A stretch of DNA of 64,000 bases from Planctomycetota bacterium (GCA_026004615.1 BPJM01000001.1:507482-571481), one strand, 5' to 3'. Shown: positions 17,135 through 25,822, counted from the first letter of the stretch. Notes: a model not told the origin generated them from the sequence alone. Made by a program: numbers and translations.

Positions 17135-18259
17135 CTAGCCGGCGTACATGTCGCCGAGCGGGTCGAAGTCCTCCGCCGGCGGCGGCCCGCCACCCGCAGG
17201 CCCGGCCGGCGGCGGCTCCGCGGGCGGCTGCTCCGCAGGCGGTTTCGGCCCGGGGGGTGGCTCGCCGCGCCGCCGCTGCCGCTCCTGCTGGATCTGCTCC
17301 AGGCGCTGCCGGCGCCGCTCGGCAGCGCTGGAAGGCGGCGAGTCCGCCGCAGGAGCTGGCGCGCGCTGCTCGCCCTCATCGGCCGCCGGGCTGCTGCCGC
17401 GCCGCGCGAGCGCGGCGGCCTGCCGCGCCGCGCCGCGGGGCGGGCCGGCCGCCGGAGCGGCAGCCGCCCCGCCGGCCCCGCCGCTGCCCGGCAAGCCGTC
17501 GATCTTGACCGTCTTGCCGAGCGCGCGCTGCTGGATCTCATCGATCGAGGGCATCCCCTCCATGAGCAGCGCCTGCATCCAGGCGTTGTCCTCCTCGGTG
17601 ATCGGCTCGCCGCGGCGCGCGCGGCGCGCCAGATCGAGCAACCGCTCTTGCTCGGGGAAGTCGTACGGCGGCTCGATCTTGCGCATGCGGCGATTGCCCA
17701 TGAGCACCACGCACAGCTGCTCCAGCGCGTCCCAGTAGAGCTGGTCGCGCCGCGGCGGGCCGATCTCGCGCAGCCGTTCATAGATCGCGTAGGTGTCCGG
17801 ATCGGGGTCGAGGTAGACCACCCCGCGGACGCCGTCCACGATCGCGAGTTCGCCCTCGCGCGCTGCCGCCACCGCCTCCGCGCAGCCCACGACCGCCGCG
17901 CGGTTCTCCTGGACGTACCACCAGAAGGTCGGGTCGATGATGCTCCCCCGCCCGATCACGAAACCGCGCACCCGCGTGACGTGGATCCTGCGCAGCCGCT
18001 GCTCGTCGATGTAGTCGGCGACGACCACCGCCGGCTCGGCGAGCCGGTTGATGGCGTCGATCGAGGAGGGACCCCGCCAGCGCAGCACCGGCCCGATCGT
18101 GAAGTTCCACGCCGCGCCGACGCCCCGATAGACGCGGTAGGGGTGCTTGCCCTCCAGCGCCAACAGGTGGCGCGCGTACCCCTCGATGCCCTCGGCGCGG
18201 GCACGGCGGACCTCCTCGATGGCGGCCGCGATCTCGCGCTCGAGCTGCTCGTCGATCAT
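17135..18259 (-). CDS. PTS Enzyme I-like/PEP-utilising swivel-domain protein lacking the phospho-histidine, with Pro-rich tail
   Basis: Residues 45 to about 165 of the 374-residue product follow the swivelling domain of PTS Enzyme I and PEP synthase: PAVVVADYIDEQ, VRGFVIGRGS, AAVVGCAEAVAAAREGE, LAIVDGVRGVVYLDPDP. Where Enzyme I has its phosphorylated GGRTSHTS site, this protein reads GRGSIIDPTF, so the acceptor His is absent and Asp-Pro takes its place. The N-terminal VGAAWNFTIGP matches the SPGIAxG entry segment of Enzyme I. No PEP-binding barrel is present. A helical region and a long Pro/Ala/Gln-rich tail with a coiled-coil stretch (RRRQRLEQIQQERQRRR) follow. Its neighbour at 18377 is a paralogue. 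A regulatory or sugar-binding role linked to MurNAc recycling is inferred from position. Confidence 0.7.
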   Translation of the reverse strand: MIDEQLEREIAAAIEEVRRARAEGIEGYARHLLALEGKHPYRVYRGVGAAWNFTIGPVLRWRGPSSIDAINRLAEPAVVVADYIDEQRLRRIHVTRVRGFVIGRGSIIDPTFWWYVQENRAAVVGCAEAVAAAREGELAIVDGVRGVVYLDPDPDTYAIYERLREIGPPRRDQLYWDALEQLCVVLMGNRRMRKIEPPYDFPEQERLLDLARRARRGEPITEEDNAWMQALLMEGMPSIDEIQQRALGKTVKIDGLPGSGGAGGAAAAPAAGPPRGAARQAAALARRGSSPAADEGEQRAPAPAADSPPSSAAERRRQRLEQIQQERQRRRGEPPPGPKPPAEQPPAEPPPAGPAGGGPPPAEDFDPLGDMYAG

Positions 18260-18376
18260 CGCCCCGCTCCGTCACGCACGGCCCGAAGCGCCATCGTAGC
18301 GCGCCGCTCCGCCCCGCGCGAGCGCCCGCTCGCCGCCGGCAGCTGCTCGGCAGCCTGGCGCAGGCGCCCCACCCCC

Positions 18377-18970
18377 TCAGCTCTGGTGGAGGATCCGGTG
18401 GAGCAGCGCGTCGTCCTCGGGCCCTGGCAGCCCGCCGGCGCAGATCCGCCAGATCATGGCGTACAGCGCGCGCTGTTCGTCCAGGTCGAACGGGATCGGC
18501 CGGCCGCGGCGCAGCCACGCCTGGCGGATCGGTACCACCAGCCGCTCCAGCACCGCCTCGAAGCCCTGGGGCTCCGGCTCCGCACGCCGGCCCTTGAGCG
18601 CGGCGGCGCGGGCCTGCAGTTCGGGCCCGGGCCGCAGGACCACCGTGCCGAGGGCGGCGTCGACCGCCACCAGGTCACCGGGTCGCGCCTCGGCGGCGAT
18701 CCCCCGCGCGCCCACCACCCCGGGCCGCTCCAGCGCGCGCAACGCCTCGTAGCTCGGATCGATCATGCTGCCGCGGTCGGTCACCACCCCGAGCAGCCGC
18801 GAGCGCTCCAGGCGCGCGATCATGCCGCTGTCCAGGTAGCTGGCGACCACGACCACCGGCAGCCGCGCGGCGAGCAGCTCCGGCAGCGAGGGCCAGCCGC
18901 GCCACAGCAGCGCGGGACCCATGGTGTAGCCGCGGTACGCCGGCACGCCCTCGTAGATCCGCTCCGCCAT
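18377..18970 (-). CDS. Second Enzyme I-like swivel-domain protein lacking the phospho-histidine (paralogue)
   Basis: The 197-residue product mirrors its neighbour: entry segment YRGYTMGPALLWRG, then PVVVVASYLDSG, LLGVVTDRGSMIDPSY, RPGVVGARGIAAEARPGD and LVAVDAALGTVVLRPGP. Aligned to Enzyme I, the SHT phosphorylation site is replaced by IDP, exactly as in the other copy. A helical C-terminal region of about 70 residues replaces the Pro-rich tail. ATG 18970 is used; ATG 18982 is possible. It lies 42 nt after anmK on the same strand, which supports membership in the murQ-anmK operon. Confidence 0.7.
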   Translation of the reverse strand: MAERIYEGVPAYRGYTMGPALLWRGWPSLPELLAARLPVVVVASYLDSGMIARLERSRLLGVVTDRGSMIDPSYEALRALERPGVVGARGIAAEARPGDLVAVDAALGTVVLRPGPELQARAAALKGRRAEPEPQGFEAVLERLVVPIRQAWLRRGRPIPFDLDEQRALYAMIWRICAGGLPGPEDDALLHRILHQS

Positions 18971-19012
18971 CGCTCCCAGCATAGCAGGCGCCGTGCGCCG
19001 GCGGATCGCCAC

Positions 19013-20170
19013 CTACGGCACCAGCTTGCCGAGCACCACCGGGTGGCGGGCGCCCGTCGCCTGCGGCACGTTGCCGGGGTTGCCGGCGAGCGTCTCGTTG
19101 GCGAGGATCGCGAACGCCACCGCTTCCTTCGCGTCGCTGGACAGCCCGAGGTCCTCCAGGGTACGCACCGGCACCGGTGCCAGCCGCTCGGCGAGCCGGG
19201 CGAGCAGCGTCCGGTTGTGCGCGCCGCCGCCGCTCACGATCACCTCGTCGACCCGGCGCTTCGGCAGCACGAACCGCGCGTAGGCATCCGCGATGGAGTC
19301 GGCGGTGAAGCGGACGACGGTCGCCAGCAGATCGAGCAGGCGCAGCGGCTCGTAGCGCTCCAGCAGGCGGCGGCCGAGCGCGGCGCCGAACGTCTCGCGC
19401 CCGGTCGATTTGGGCGGCGGCAGCGCCAGATACGGATGCGCCATCAGCTCGCGCAACAGCCCCTCATCCACCTCGCCCAGCGCCGAGATCGCACCGTCTT
19501 CGTCGATCGCAGCGGGGTCGTCCATGAGCGCCTGCACCACCAGGTCGATCAGCACGTTGCCCGGTCCGGTATCGAAGGCGAGCAGATCCTCCAGCCGCTC
19601 GCTCACCACGGTCACGTTGGCGATCCCGCCTATGTTCTGCAGGCAGCGCACGCGGCCGGCGACGCGAAACAACAGATAGTCCACATAGGGCACCAGCGGC
19701 GCCCCCTCGCCGCCGGCGGCCACGTCCCGGGTCCGAAAATCGCACACGCACGGGATCCCGGTCCGCTCCGCCACCACGGACGCCTCGCCGAGCTGCAGGG
19801 TGGAGGGCACGCCCCCGCCCGCACGCGGGATGTGGTAGACGGTCTGCCCCGAGACGCCGATCAGATCGATCTGCTCCGGCTCTCGCCCCGCCGCTGCGAT
19901 CACCCCCAGCGCCGCCTCGGCGAACGCCTCCCCCAGCAGGAAGTTCAGCTCGCACAGCGCGCGGCTGGTGCCCTCGAACGCGGCATGGATCCGCTCGCGC
20001 AAAGAGGCCTCGTACGGCTGGCGATAGAAGGCGAGCAGCTCCACCCCGCAACCGGGGCCGGCGCCGGTGATGCGCACCAGCGCCGCATCGACTCCGTCGA
20101 CCGAGGTGCCGGACATGAGCCCGACCACCAGGCGCTCGCGCTTGCGGTGCAACTCGATCAGCCGCTTCAT
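19013..20170 (-). CDS. anmK: Anhydro-N-acetylmuramic acid kinase
   Basis: The 385-residue product has the ATP-binding entry VVGLMSGTSVDGVDAAL, the QNIGGIANVT segment, the FDTGPGNVLID motif that positions the anhydro-sugar, and VSGGGAHN near the end, all standard for AnmK of the ASKHA superfamily. It phosphorylates and hydrolyses 1,6-anhydroMurNAc from peptidoglycan turnover to MurNAc-6-P, the substrate of MurQ. ATG 20170 sits behind GGAGGG and overlaps the murQ stop codon (ATGA), so the two are translationally coupled. Confidence 0.96.
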   Translation of the reverse strand: MKRLIELHRKRERLVVGLMSGTSVDGVDAALVRITGAGPGCGVELLAFYRQPYEASLRERIHAAFEGTSRALCELNFLLGEAFAEAALGVIAAAGREPEQIDLIGVSGQTVYHIPRAGGGVPSTLQLGEASVVAERTGIPCVCDFRTRDVAAGGEGAPLVPYVDYLLFRVAGRVRCLQNIGGIANVTVVSERLEDLLAFDTGPGNVLIDLVVQALMDDPAAIDEDGAISALGEVDEGLLRELMAHPYLALPPPKSTGRETFGAALGRRLLERYEPLRLLDLLATVVRFTADSIADAYARFVLPKRRVDEVIVSGGGAHNRTLLARLAERLAPVPVRTLEDLGLSSDAKEAVAFAILANETLAGNPGNVPQATGARHPVVLGKLVP

Positions 20171-21120
20171 GAGCCCTCCAGCGCCTGGCGGAGCCGGCCC
20201 TGGACGGCCGCGAGCACCTCGCGCGCCTGTTCCGCCCCGAGCCCGCGCCGCGCCATGACCACCGCCTCCTTGACCCGCCAGTCCGCCTGCGCGAGCAGCT
20301 CCTCGGCCCGGGCCGCCTCCACCCCGCCGAGCCGCATCACCAGCCGGCGGGCGCGTGCCCGCAGCTTGGCGTTGCTCGCCTGCAGATCGACCATGAGATC
20401 GCCGTAGACCTTGCCGGCGAGCGCGAACGCCGCGGTCGTGATCGCGTTGAGCGCGATCTTCGTCGCGGTGCCGCCCTTGAGCCGCGTCGAGCCCGCCAGC
20501 ACCTCGGGGCCCACCGCGAGCACGGCGACCACCTCCGCCGGCGGCGGTCGCTCGGCGGCGAGCGCCGGGTTGCAGGTGAGCAACGCGGTTCGGGCGCCGC
20601 GCCTGCGGGCCTCCGCCAGCGCGCCGCGCACGAACGGCGCGCCGCCGCTCGCGGAGATGCCCACCAGCACGTCCAGCGATCCGAGCCGCTCGGCCGCCAC
20701 GGCCCGCGCCCCGGCCGAGGCGTCGTCTTCGGCCCCCTCGACCGCGCGCACCATGGCGGCCGGGCCGCCCGCCATGATCGCGCGGACCTGCTCGGGCGCG
20801 GAACCGAAGGTGGGCGGGCACTCGGCCGCCTCGGCGAGCGCGAGCCGGCCGCTGGTACCCGCGCCGCACAGCACCAGCGCCCCGCCGGCGGTAAGCGCCG
20901 CCGCCGCCAGTTCCGCGATCGCGGCGATCTGTTCCGCCGCCGCGGCCACCGCCGCCGGACTGCGCCGCTCCTCCTCCGCCAGCAGCCGCACCAGCTCCAG
21001 CGCCCCCATCCGGTCGAGCGGCGGGCACGCGGGGTGCTCCGCCTCGGTGACCGGCAGGGCGGCCGCCTCATGGGATTCGCGCACTGGTGACGGATCCGCC
21101 GCGCTCACAGCATCTTCCAC
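20167..21120 (-). CDS. murQ: N-acetylmuramic acid 6-phosphate etherase
   Basis: The 317-residue product has the SIS-domain hallmarks of MurQ: LVLCGAGTSGRLALAEAAECPPTFG, the VGISASGGAPFV loop, LLTCNPA and STRLKGGTATKIALN. The enzyme removes D-lactate from MurNAc-6-P to give GlcNAc-6-P. The start is uncertain: GTG 21120 opens the frame, and a GTG four codons later has GGAAG before it. The coupled anmK gene downstream completes recycling of anhydroMurNAc in the cytoplasm. No MurP PTS importer is nearby. Confidence 0.95.
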   Translation of the reverse strand: MEDAVSAADPSPVRESHEAAALPVTEAEHPACPPLDRMGALELVRLLAEEERRSPAAVAAAAEQIAAIAELAAAALTAGGALVLCGAGTSGRLALAEAAECPPTFGSAPEQVRAIMAGGPAAMVRAVEGAEDDASAGARAVAAERLGSLDVLVGISASGGAPFVRGALAEARRRGARTALLTCNPALAAERPPPAEVVAVLAVGPEVLAGSTRLKGGTATKIALNAITTAAFALAGKVYGDLMVDLQASNAKLRARARRLVMRLGGVEAARAEELLAQADWRVKEAVVMARRGLGAEQAREVLAAVQGRLRQALEGS

Positions 21121-21436
21121 GGATCTTCATGCCCGCTGTGGACAAGCTGGGGACAACCGGCGGGGCGGCGGTCGGAGCTTGATCGCAACATATTCTCGCA
21201 CAGTCGGTTGCGTTTCACCTCCCGCGCTGGTCCGGCACGGCGCCCCGGTGGACAGTGCACCGCGGCGCCCGGCTCGTGGGCATCCTGTGACCGCGCGCCG
21301 GGGAGTATAGCGCCCGGGACCGCCAGCCGCGAAGCCCGGCCAGAGCCGCCCGCGGCGCGATCCCTGCCGAGCGAGCACAGCGGACTCCGGCCGGCCGCGC
21401 GGCTGTGCAGCGGGGCGGGCTGCGGCCAACCCCGGC
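21121..21436. promoter_or_regulatory. Intergenic region upstream of murQ
   Basis: These 316 nt lie between the murQ start and the end of the molybdate-binding-protein gene, both on the minus strand. I see no gene. Near murQ the direct repeats TGTGGACAA (21137-21145) and TGGGGACAA (21148-21156) are spaced 11 nt apart, one helical turn, as for a regulator binding the same DNA face. No strong promoter hexamers were found. Confidence 0.3.
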
Positions 21437-22471
21437 TCAGGGAGGCAGCAGCCCGTGACGCGCAAGCACGGCCTGGCCCTCCGCCCCGAGCACGAGCGCG
21501 CACCACCGCCCTGCCAGCTCGGGCTCGCCGCTGGCGCGGACACAGGCCATGGCGTAGCGGACGGGGCTGCCGCGCAGCCAAAGGCCGCTGCCCGGGCCAC
21601 CGCCCCCGAGCTCCAGCGAGACGGCGCCGTAGCGCTCGGCGAGCGCCGGCTCGCTGAAGTCGATCTCGCGCGGCAGCCCCTGCACGGCCAGCCCGGCGGC
21701 GCGCGCGGCCGCACCGTAGGTGAAGGCGTAGTCCAGCTCGCCCGCCACCAGCAGCGCGCTCAGCGCGCCGAGCGAGGACCGCACGCGCGCAGGCGGGCAT
21801 GCCTGCTCCAGCCGCGCGGCCAGCCCCGCTAACCCGTAGTGGGCCTCGGCGAGCCGCCAGCACAACAGCGTGCGGTAGCCCACCGGCGCCGCGCGTTCGT
21901 CCGCCCGCCCGAAGCGCACCCCCGGCGCGAGCAACGCGTCGTACCAGCGGCCGGCGCGCACCAGCTCCACCCCGGGAGCGCCCTCGCGGAAGGCGAGGAC
22001 CAGCCGGTCGCGCGCGAATCGCTGCGGCTCGTCGGTGCGCGCGCGCAGCCCCTGGATCTCTTCGAACAGCTCGGCGTCCGCGAGCGCCAGCACATCGCAG
22101 CGCGCGCCCAGCTCGAGCAGCCGGCGCACCAGCCACAGGCTGCCGCCGCACTCCAGCTGCACCCGCACGCCCGGATGCGCGCGCTCGAACCGCTCGGCCA
22201 GCTCCCCGAACGCCGCTCCGAGACTGCTCGCCGCGAACACGACGAGCTGCGCGGCGGGCCGGCCACCGCTGCCGCGCGAGCACAGCGCCAGCGCCGTGGC
22301 GCCGAGCACGGCGGCAACGGTGCCGGCGGCCCAAAGCCACCAGCGCCCGTCGGTGGACCTCGCCCCTCGCAACACCGCTGCTGGACCCCGCTCGCCGAGG
22401 ACGCGGCGCCTCGCCCCAGCTCCGGCCGCGGCGCGCGCCGGCGCGGCGCCCACGGCGCGCCGCTGCTGCAA
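21437..22471 (-). CDS. WtpA/ModA-type tungstate/molybdate-binding protein
   Basis: The 344-residue frame contains a hydrophobic anchor (LWAAGTVAAVLGATALALC) followed by the periplasmic binding fold VVFAASSLGAAFGELAERF, the LECGGSLWLVRRLLELG segment and CDVLALADAELFEEI, a pattern closer to archaeal-type WtpA than to classic ModA. It would capture molybdate or tungstate for the permease and ATPase encoded divergently from 22569. The start is uncertain: TTG 22471 opens the frame, while GTG 22375 would leave a shorter, more typical signal region. Oxyanion specificity cannot be decided here. Confidence 0.75.
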   Translation of the reverse strand: MQQRRAVGAAPARAAAGAGARRRVLGERGPAAVLRGARSTDGRWWLWAAGTVAAVLGATALALCSRGSGGRPAAQLVVFAASSLGAAFGELAERFERAHPGVRVQLECGGSLWLVRRLLELGARCDVLALADAELFEEIQGLRARTDEPQRFARDRLVLAFREGAPGVELVRAGRWYDALLAPGVRFGRADERAAPVGYRTLLCWRLAEAHYGLAGLAARLEQACPPARVRSSLGALSALLVAGELDYAFTYGAAARAAGLAVQGLPREIDFSEPALAERYGAVSLELGGGGPGSGLWLRGSPVRYAMACVRASGEPELAGRWCALVLGAEGQAVLARHGLLPP

Positions 22472-22478
22472 CGACGCG

Positions 22479-22527
22479 CAGACACCGCTCCGCCTCGCCT
22501 GCTATATTGGCGCGCCCGGCGCGCGCC
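22479..22527 (+). promoter_or_regulatory. Promoter and palindrome before wtpB-like permease
   Basis: CAGACA (22479-22484), an 18-nt spacer and TATATT (22503-22508) form a -35/-10 candidate. Immediately downstream GGCGCGC (22509-22515) pairs perfectly with GCGCGCC (22521-22527), covering the expected transcription start, so the palindrome could be an operator, for example for an oxyanion-responsive repressor. Confidence 0.4.
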
Positions 22528-22568
22528 CGTCCAGACGCGGCGGAGACGCGCGGGCCGGAGAGCGGGCC

Positions 22569-23391
22569 ATGGCGGGTGAGCGGCTGTTGCTCGCGGTGTT
22601 CGCCGTGCCGGCGGCGGTGCTGGCGCTGTTCCTCCTGGTGCCGCTGGCGGCGCTGGTGGCGACGGCGCCACCGGGGGCGCTGCTGGCGAGTCTGAGCGAT
22701 CCCGAGGTGCTGCGCTCGCTCGCCCTGACCTTCGGCGCGGCGCTCGCCGCCAGCACGGCGGCGCTGGGCCTAGGCGTACCGCTCGCCTGGCTGCTCGCGC
22801 GGCGGAGCTTTCCCGGCCGGCGGTTGCTGGAGGCGGCGCTGGAGCTGCCGGTGCTCCTGCCCCATACCGCGGCCGGGGTGGCGCTACTGCTGGTGTTCGG
22901 GCGCCAGGCGCCGGCGGGCAGCCTGCTGCACGCGCTCGGGGTGCACTTCACGGGCAGCGCCATGGGGATCGCCTGCGCGATGGGGTTCGTGAGCGCGCCG
23001 TATCTGATCAAGGCGGCACGCGACGCCTTCGCCTCGATCGACCCGGCGCTGGAGCGCGCGGCGCGCACGCTCGGCGCCGGGCCGTGGCAGTGCCTGTGGC
23101 TGCTGGTGCTGCCGCTCGCCGCGCGCGGCATCGCCACCGGCTTCGTGCACATGTGGGCGCGCGGGGTGAGCGAGTTCGGCGCCGTCGTCGTCGTCGCCTA
23201 TCACCCGATGGTGCTGCCGGTGCTGCTGTGGGACCGCTTCGAGACGCGCGGGCTACAGGCGGCGCAACCGCTGGCGGCGGTGCTGGTGCTGATCGGGGGT
23301 GGTGCTGTTCGCCGCGGTGCAACTGGTGGCGAGCCGGATCGCGGTGGCGCCGCCGCCCGACCGCCCCGCCGCAGCCCCGGGCCGGCCATGA
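22569..23391 (+). CDS. WtpB/ModB-type ABC permease (one-base frameshift at 23295-23299)
   Basis: ATG 22569 starts a protein with about six membrane spans and the cytoplasmic EAA-type loop RAARTLGAGPWQCLWLLVLPLAARGI of oxyanion permeases. At 23295-23299 a run of five G shifts the frame. With four G the sequence continues LIGVVLFAAVQLVASRIAV and stops at TGA 23389-23391, overlapping the ATPase start as ATGA. As written, the frame instead reads straight into the ATPase gene, giving an apparent fusion without the last membrane span. The reconstruction gives 273 residues, normal for the family. The extra G is most likely a homopolymer error. Confidence 0.8.
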
Positions 23392-24449
23392 TCCTCCTCG
23401 AGCGCCTGCAGCTCCGGGCCGGCGATTTCCTGCTGGGGCCGATCGACCTCGAGGTGCCCGCCGGCGGCTACTGCGTGCTGTTGGGGCCGTCGGGCCACGG
23501 CAAGACGGTGCTGCTCGACGCGGTGGCGGGGCTGCGCGCACCGCGCGAAGGGCGGGTCTGGCTGGACGGGCGGGATCGGACCGCCGCCCCCCCCGAGCGG
23601 CGGCAGATCGGCTACGTCATGCAGCGAGGGGCGCTGTTTCCGCACCTGAGCGCGCGCGACAACATCGCGTTCGGGCTCCGGGTGCGCGGGGTGGGGCGGG
23701 CGGAGCGCCGGCGCCGGGCGGCGGAGCTGGCAAAGCTGCTCGGGGTCCAGGGGCGGCTGGAGACCCGGGCAGCGGCGCTGAGCGGGGGCGAGCGGCAGCG
23801 GGTGGCGATCGCGCGCGCGCTGGCGACGGCACCGCGAGTGCTGTTGCTCGACGAGCCGCTGGCGGCGCTCGACCCGGCGGCCGCTGCCGAGCTGCGGTCG
23901 GTGCTGCGGCGCGTACACGCCGAGCTCGGCACGACGACCCTGCACGTCACCCATGACTTCGAGGAAGCGGCGGCGCTGGGCGAGCAGGTGGGGGTGCTGC
24001 TGGGGGGCAGGCTCGCCCAGTGCGGCCCACCCGAGGAGGTCTTCCGGCGCCCGGCCAGCGAGGCGGTAGCGCGCTTCATGGGCGTGCACAACGTGTTCAC
24101 CGGTGCGCTCGAGCCCCATCCCGAAGGAGGGGCGGTGCTGCGCGGTCCGGGCGGGCTCTGCCTGCGCGTTGCCACCGAGCGCACCGGTCCCGCGCGCGTG
24201 AGCATCGCACCCGATGAGGTCGTGCTGGCGCGCGCGCCGTTCACCTCGAGCGCCGCCAACGTCCTGGCCGGCACCGTCCAGCGGATCGAGCCGCGCGGAC
24301 CGCTGTGTACGGTGACGATCGAGCTGGGCGGCGAAAGGGCGCTGGTGGCGCTGGTGCTCGCCCGCTCGGCGCGCGAGCTCGGCCTCGCCCCGGGGGTAGC
24401 GGTGCACGCCGCGTTCAAGGCGAGCGCGGTGCACGTGATCGCGCGGTGA
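23388..24449 (+). CDS. WtpC/ModC-type molybdate/tungstate ABC transporter ATPase
   Basis: The 353-residue product has Walker A GPSGHGKT, the signature LSGGERQRVAIARAL, Walker B VLLLDEPLAALD and the switch His in LHVTHDF. The C-terminal 90 residues, from SSAANVLAGTVQRI onward, form a TOBE-like oxyanion-sensing domain as in ModC/WtpC. ATG 23388 overlaps the reconstructed permease stop by four nt. It powers import of the oxyanion bound by the divergently encoded binding protein. Likely users include molybdenum enzymes matured by XdhC and MocA, for which candidates are encoded at 46194 and 53899. Confidence 0.88.
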   Translation: MILLERLQLRAGDFLLGPIDLEVPAGGYCVLLGPSGHGKTVLLDAVAGLRAPREGRVWLDGRDRTAAPPERRQIGYVMQRGALFPHLSARDNIAFGLRVRGVGRAERRRRAAELAKLLGVQGRLETRAAALSGGERQRVAIARALATAPRVLLLDEPLAALDPAAAAELRSVLRRVHAELGTTTLHVTHDFEEAAALGEQVGVLLGGRLAQCGPPEEVFRRPASEAVARFMGVHNVFTGALEPHPEGGAVLRGPGGLCLRVATERTGPARVSIAPDEVVLARAPFTSSAANVLAGTVQRIEPRGPLCTVTIELGGERALVALVLARSARELGLAPGVAVHAAFKASAVHVIAR

Positions 24450-24523
24450 GCCTCCAACCAAGGCGCCGCCTGCGCCCGGCGCGGAGCTGCGGCGGCCGTC
24501 GCGGGGCTCCGCGCCGCCGCCGC

Positions 24524-25759
24524 TCAGCGCACCTCGGCGAGCAGCGCCTCGGGCTCGTGCGGCAGCGTGGTCAGATTCTCCAGCTCCCCATCCGGCCGTA
24601 GCCAGAGCGTGTCCTCGACGCGGATGCCGAAGCCCTCCTCGGGGTAGTACAGCCCCGGCTCGACCGTGAACACCGCGCCGGGCTCCAGCCGGTCGGTGTT
24701 GCCCGGCCGCGCGCTCAGCATGGGGTGTTCGTGCAGCTCCAGCCCCACCCCATGGCCGAGCGAGTGCATGTAGCCGGTGACGGTATCGGGCTGCTGCCGG
24801 CGCGTGGGGTGACCGTGCCGCTCCAACACCGCGCTCGCCGCCTCGTCGGGCTCGGCCGCCAACACCCCGGGTCGGATCGCACCGAGGCCGGCCGCGAACG
24901 CATGCTCGACCGCGGCCAGGCAGGCGCGCGCCCGCTCGCCCGGCTCGCCGAACCACAGCGTGCGCGTCATGTCGAAGTAATAGCCCCCGCCCCGCTCCTG
25001 CGGGAAGATGTCGAGCACGATCGGGGTGTCCGCCGGCACCGGCTCGCTCTCCACGCCGCGCGAGTGGGGGAAGCCGCCCTCGCGCCCCGGGGCGACGATG
25101 GTCTGGCCGTGGTCATCGAGCCCGCGCCGGATCAGCTCGACCGCGATGTACTCCTTCACGTGGCCCACCTTGAGCGGCTCCCCGCCGGGCCGCACCAGCA
25201 CCCCATCGCGGCGCTCGCAGCTCGCCAACATGCGCACCACCAGCCGCACCACCTCCTCGGTGCGCCGGCCGACCGCGCGGATGCGGGCCACCTCCTCTTC
25301 GGATTTGACCATGCGCGCGCGCTGGAGCACGCTCGGCGGCTCTTCGAGCACGTGCTCCAGCTCGGGCCGCTCGGCGAGCACCGCGCGCAGCCGCGCGAAG
25401 GTGGCCGCCACCGGACCGTGGCCGGCAAAGCTGACCGGGCCTCGCACCTGGTGCCGCTCCAGCACGGCCAGCATGAGCCGCGCCGCCGTCTGGTGTGCCG
25501 GCAGCCCCAGTGCCTGGATCGCGGCGGCGCCGTACTCGGCGGGCGTCGCCCAGCGCAGGCCGGCGCGCCGCGCCTCCTCCCGCTCCATGGGATGGACGAT
25601 CGCGAGCGGGGGCTCGCCCTGCCGCTTGAGCACGAGCGCATGGCCGACCCGCGCCCCCTGCAGCAGATAGTAGACGTCCGCGCTCTCCGCCGGCGCCCCG
25701 AGCGCGATGATCCACGCGAGCCCCCGCTGCTGCATGAGCCGGTCGAGCTGCTCGAGCAT
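24524..25759 (-). CDS. M24-family Xaa-Pro dipeptidase/aminopeptidase
   Basis: The 411-residue product has an N-terminal creatinase-like domain and a C-terminal pita-bread domain with all five metal ligands: two Asp in VLDIFPQERGGGYYFDMTRT, His in SLGHGVGLELHEHP, Glu in FTVEPGLYY and Glu in GIRVEDT. Such enzymes remove the residue in front of proline. No signal peptide is present, so it is cytoplasmic. ATG 25759 has GGAGG nine nt upstream. Confidence 0.92.
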   Translation of the reverse strand: MLEQLDRLMQQRGLAWIIALGAPAESADVYYLLQGARVGHALVLKRQGEPPLAIVHPMEREEARRAGLRWATPAEYGAAAIQALGLPAHQTAARLMLAVLERHQVRGPVSFAGHGPVAATFARLRAVLAERPELEHVLEEPPSVLQRARMVKSEEEVARIRAVGRRTEEVVRLVVRMLASCERRDGVLVRPGGEPLKVGHVKEYIAVELIRRGLDDHGQTIVAPGREGGFPHSRGVESEPVPADTPIVLDIFPQERGGGYYFDMTRTLWFGEPGERARACLAAVEHAFAAGLGAIRPGVLAAEPDEAASAVLERHGHPTRRQQPDTVTGYMHSLGHGVGLELHEHPMLSARPGNTDRLEPGAVFTVEPGLYYPEEGFGIRVEDTLWLRPDGELENLTTLPHEPEALLAEVR

Positions 25760-25786
25760 GGCTGCGCACCTCCGCGGCGATCGAAT

Positions 25787-25822
25787 CCTTTCACTATACG
25801 GACTGCTCCCCGCGGATGACAG
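25787..25822 (-). promoter_or_regulatory. Promoter of M24 peptidase gene
   Basis: On the minus strand TATAGT (25798-25793) lies 18 nt after CTGTCA. The transcript would start near 25786 and include the GGAGG ribosome site, giving a conventional leader of about 27 nt. It is back to back with the CPBP promoter. Confidence 0.5.

Noticed and set aside
21137..21156. DnaA boxes or a replication origin
   Set aside because: TGTGGACAA differs from the consensus, only two sites are present, and no dnaA/dnaN or AT-rich unwinding element is nearby.
22569..24449. Genuine permease-ATPase fusion protein or programmed frameshifting
   Set aside because: The alternative frame restores the last membrane span and an ATGA overlap, and other genes in the window have the same type of homopolymer indel.
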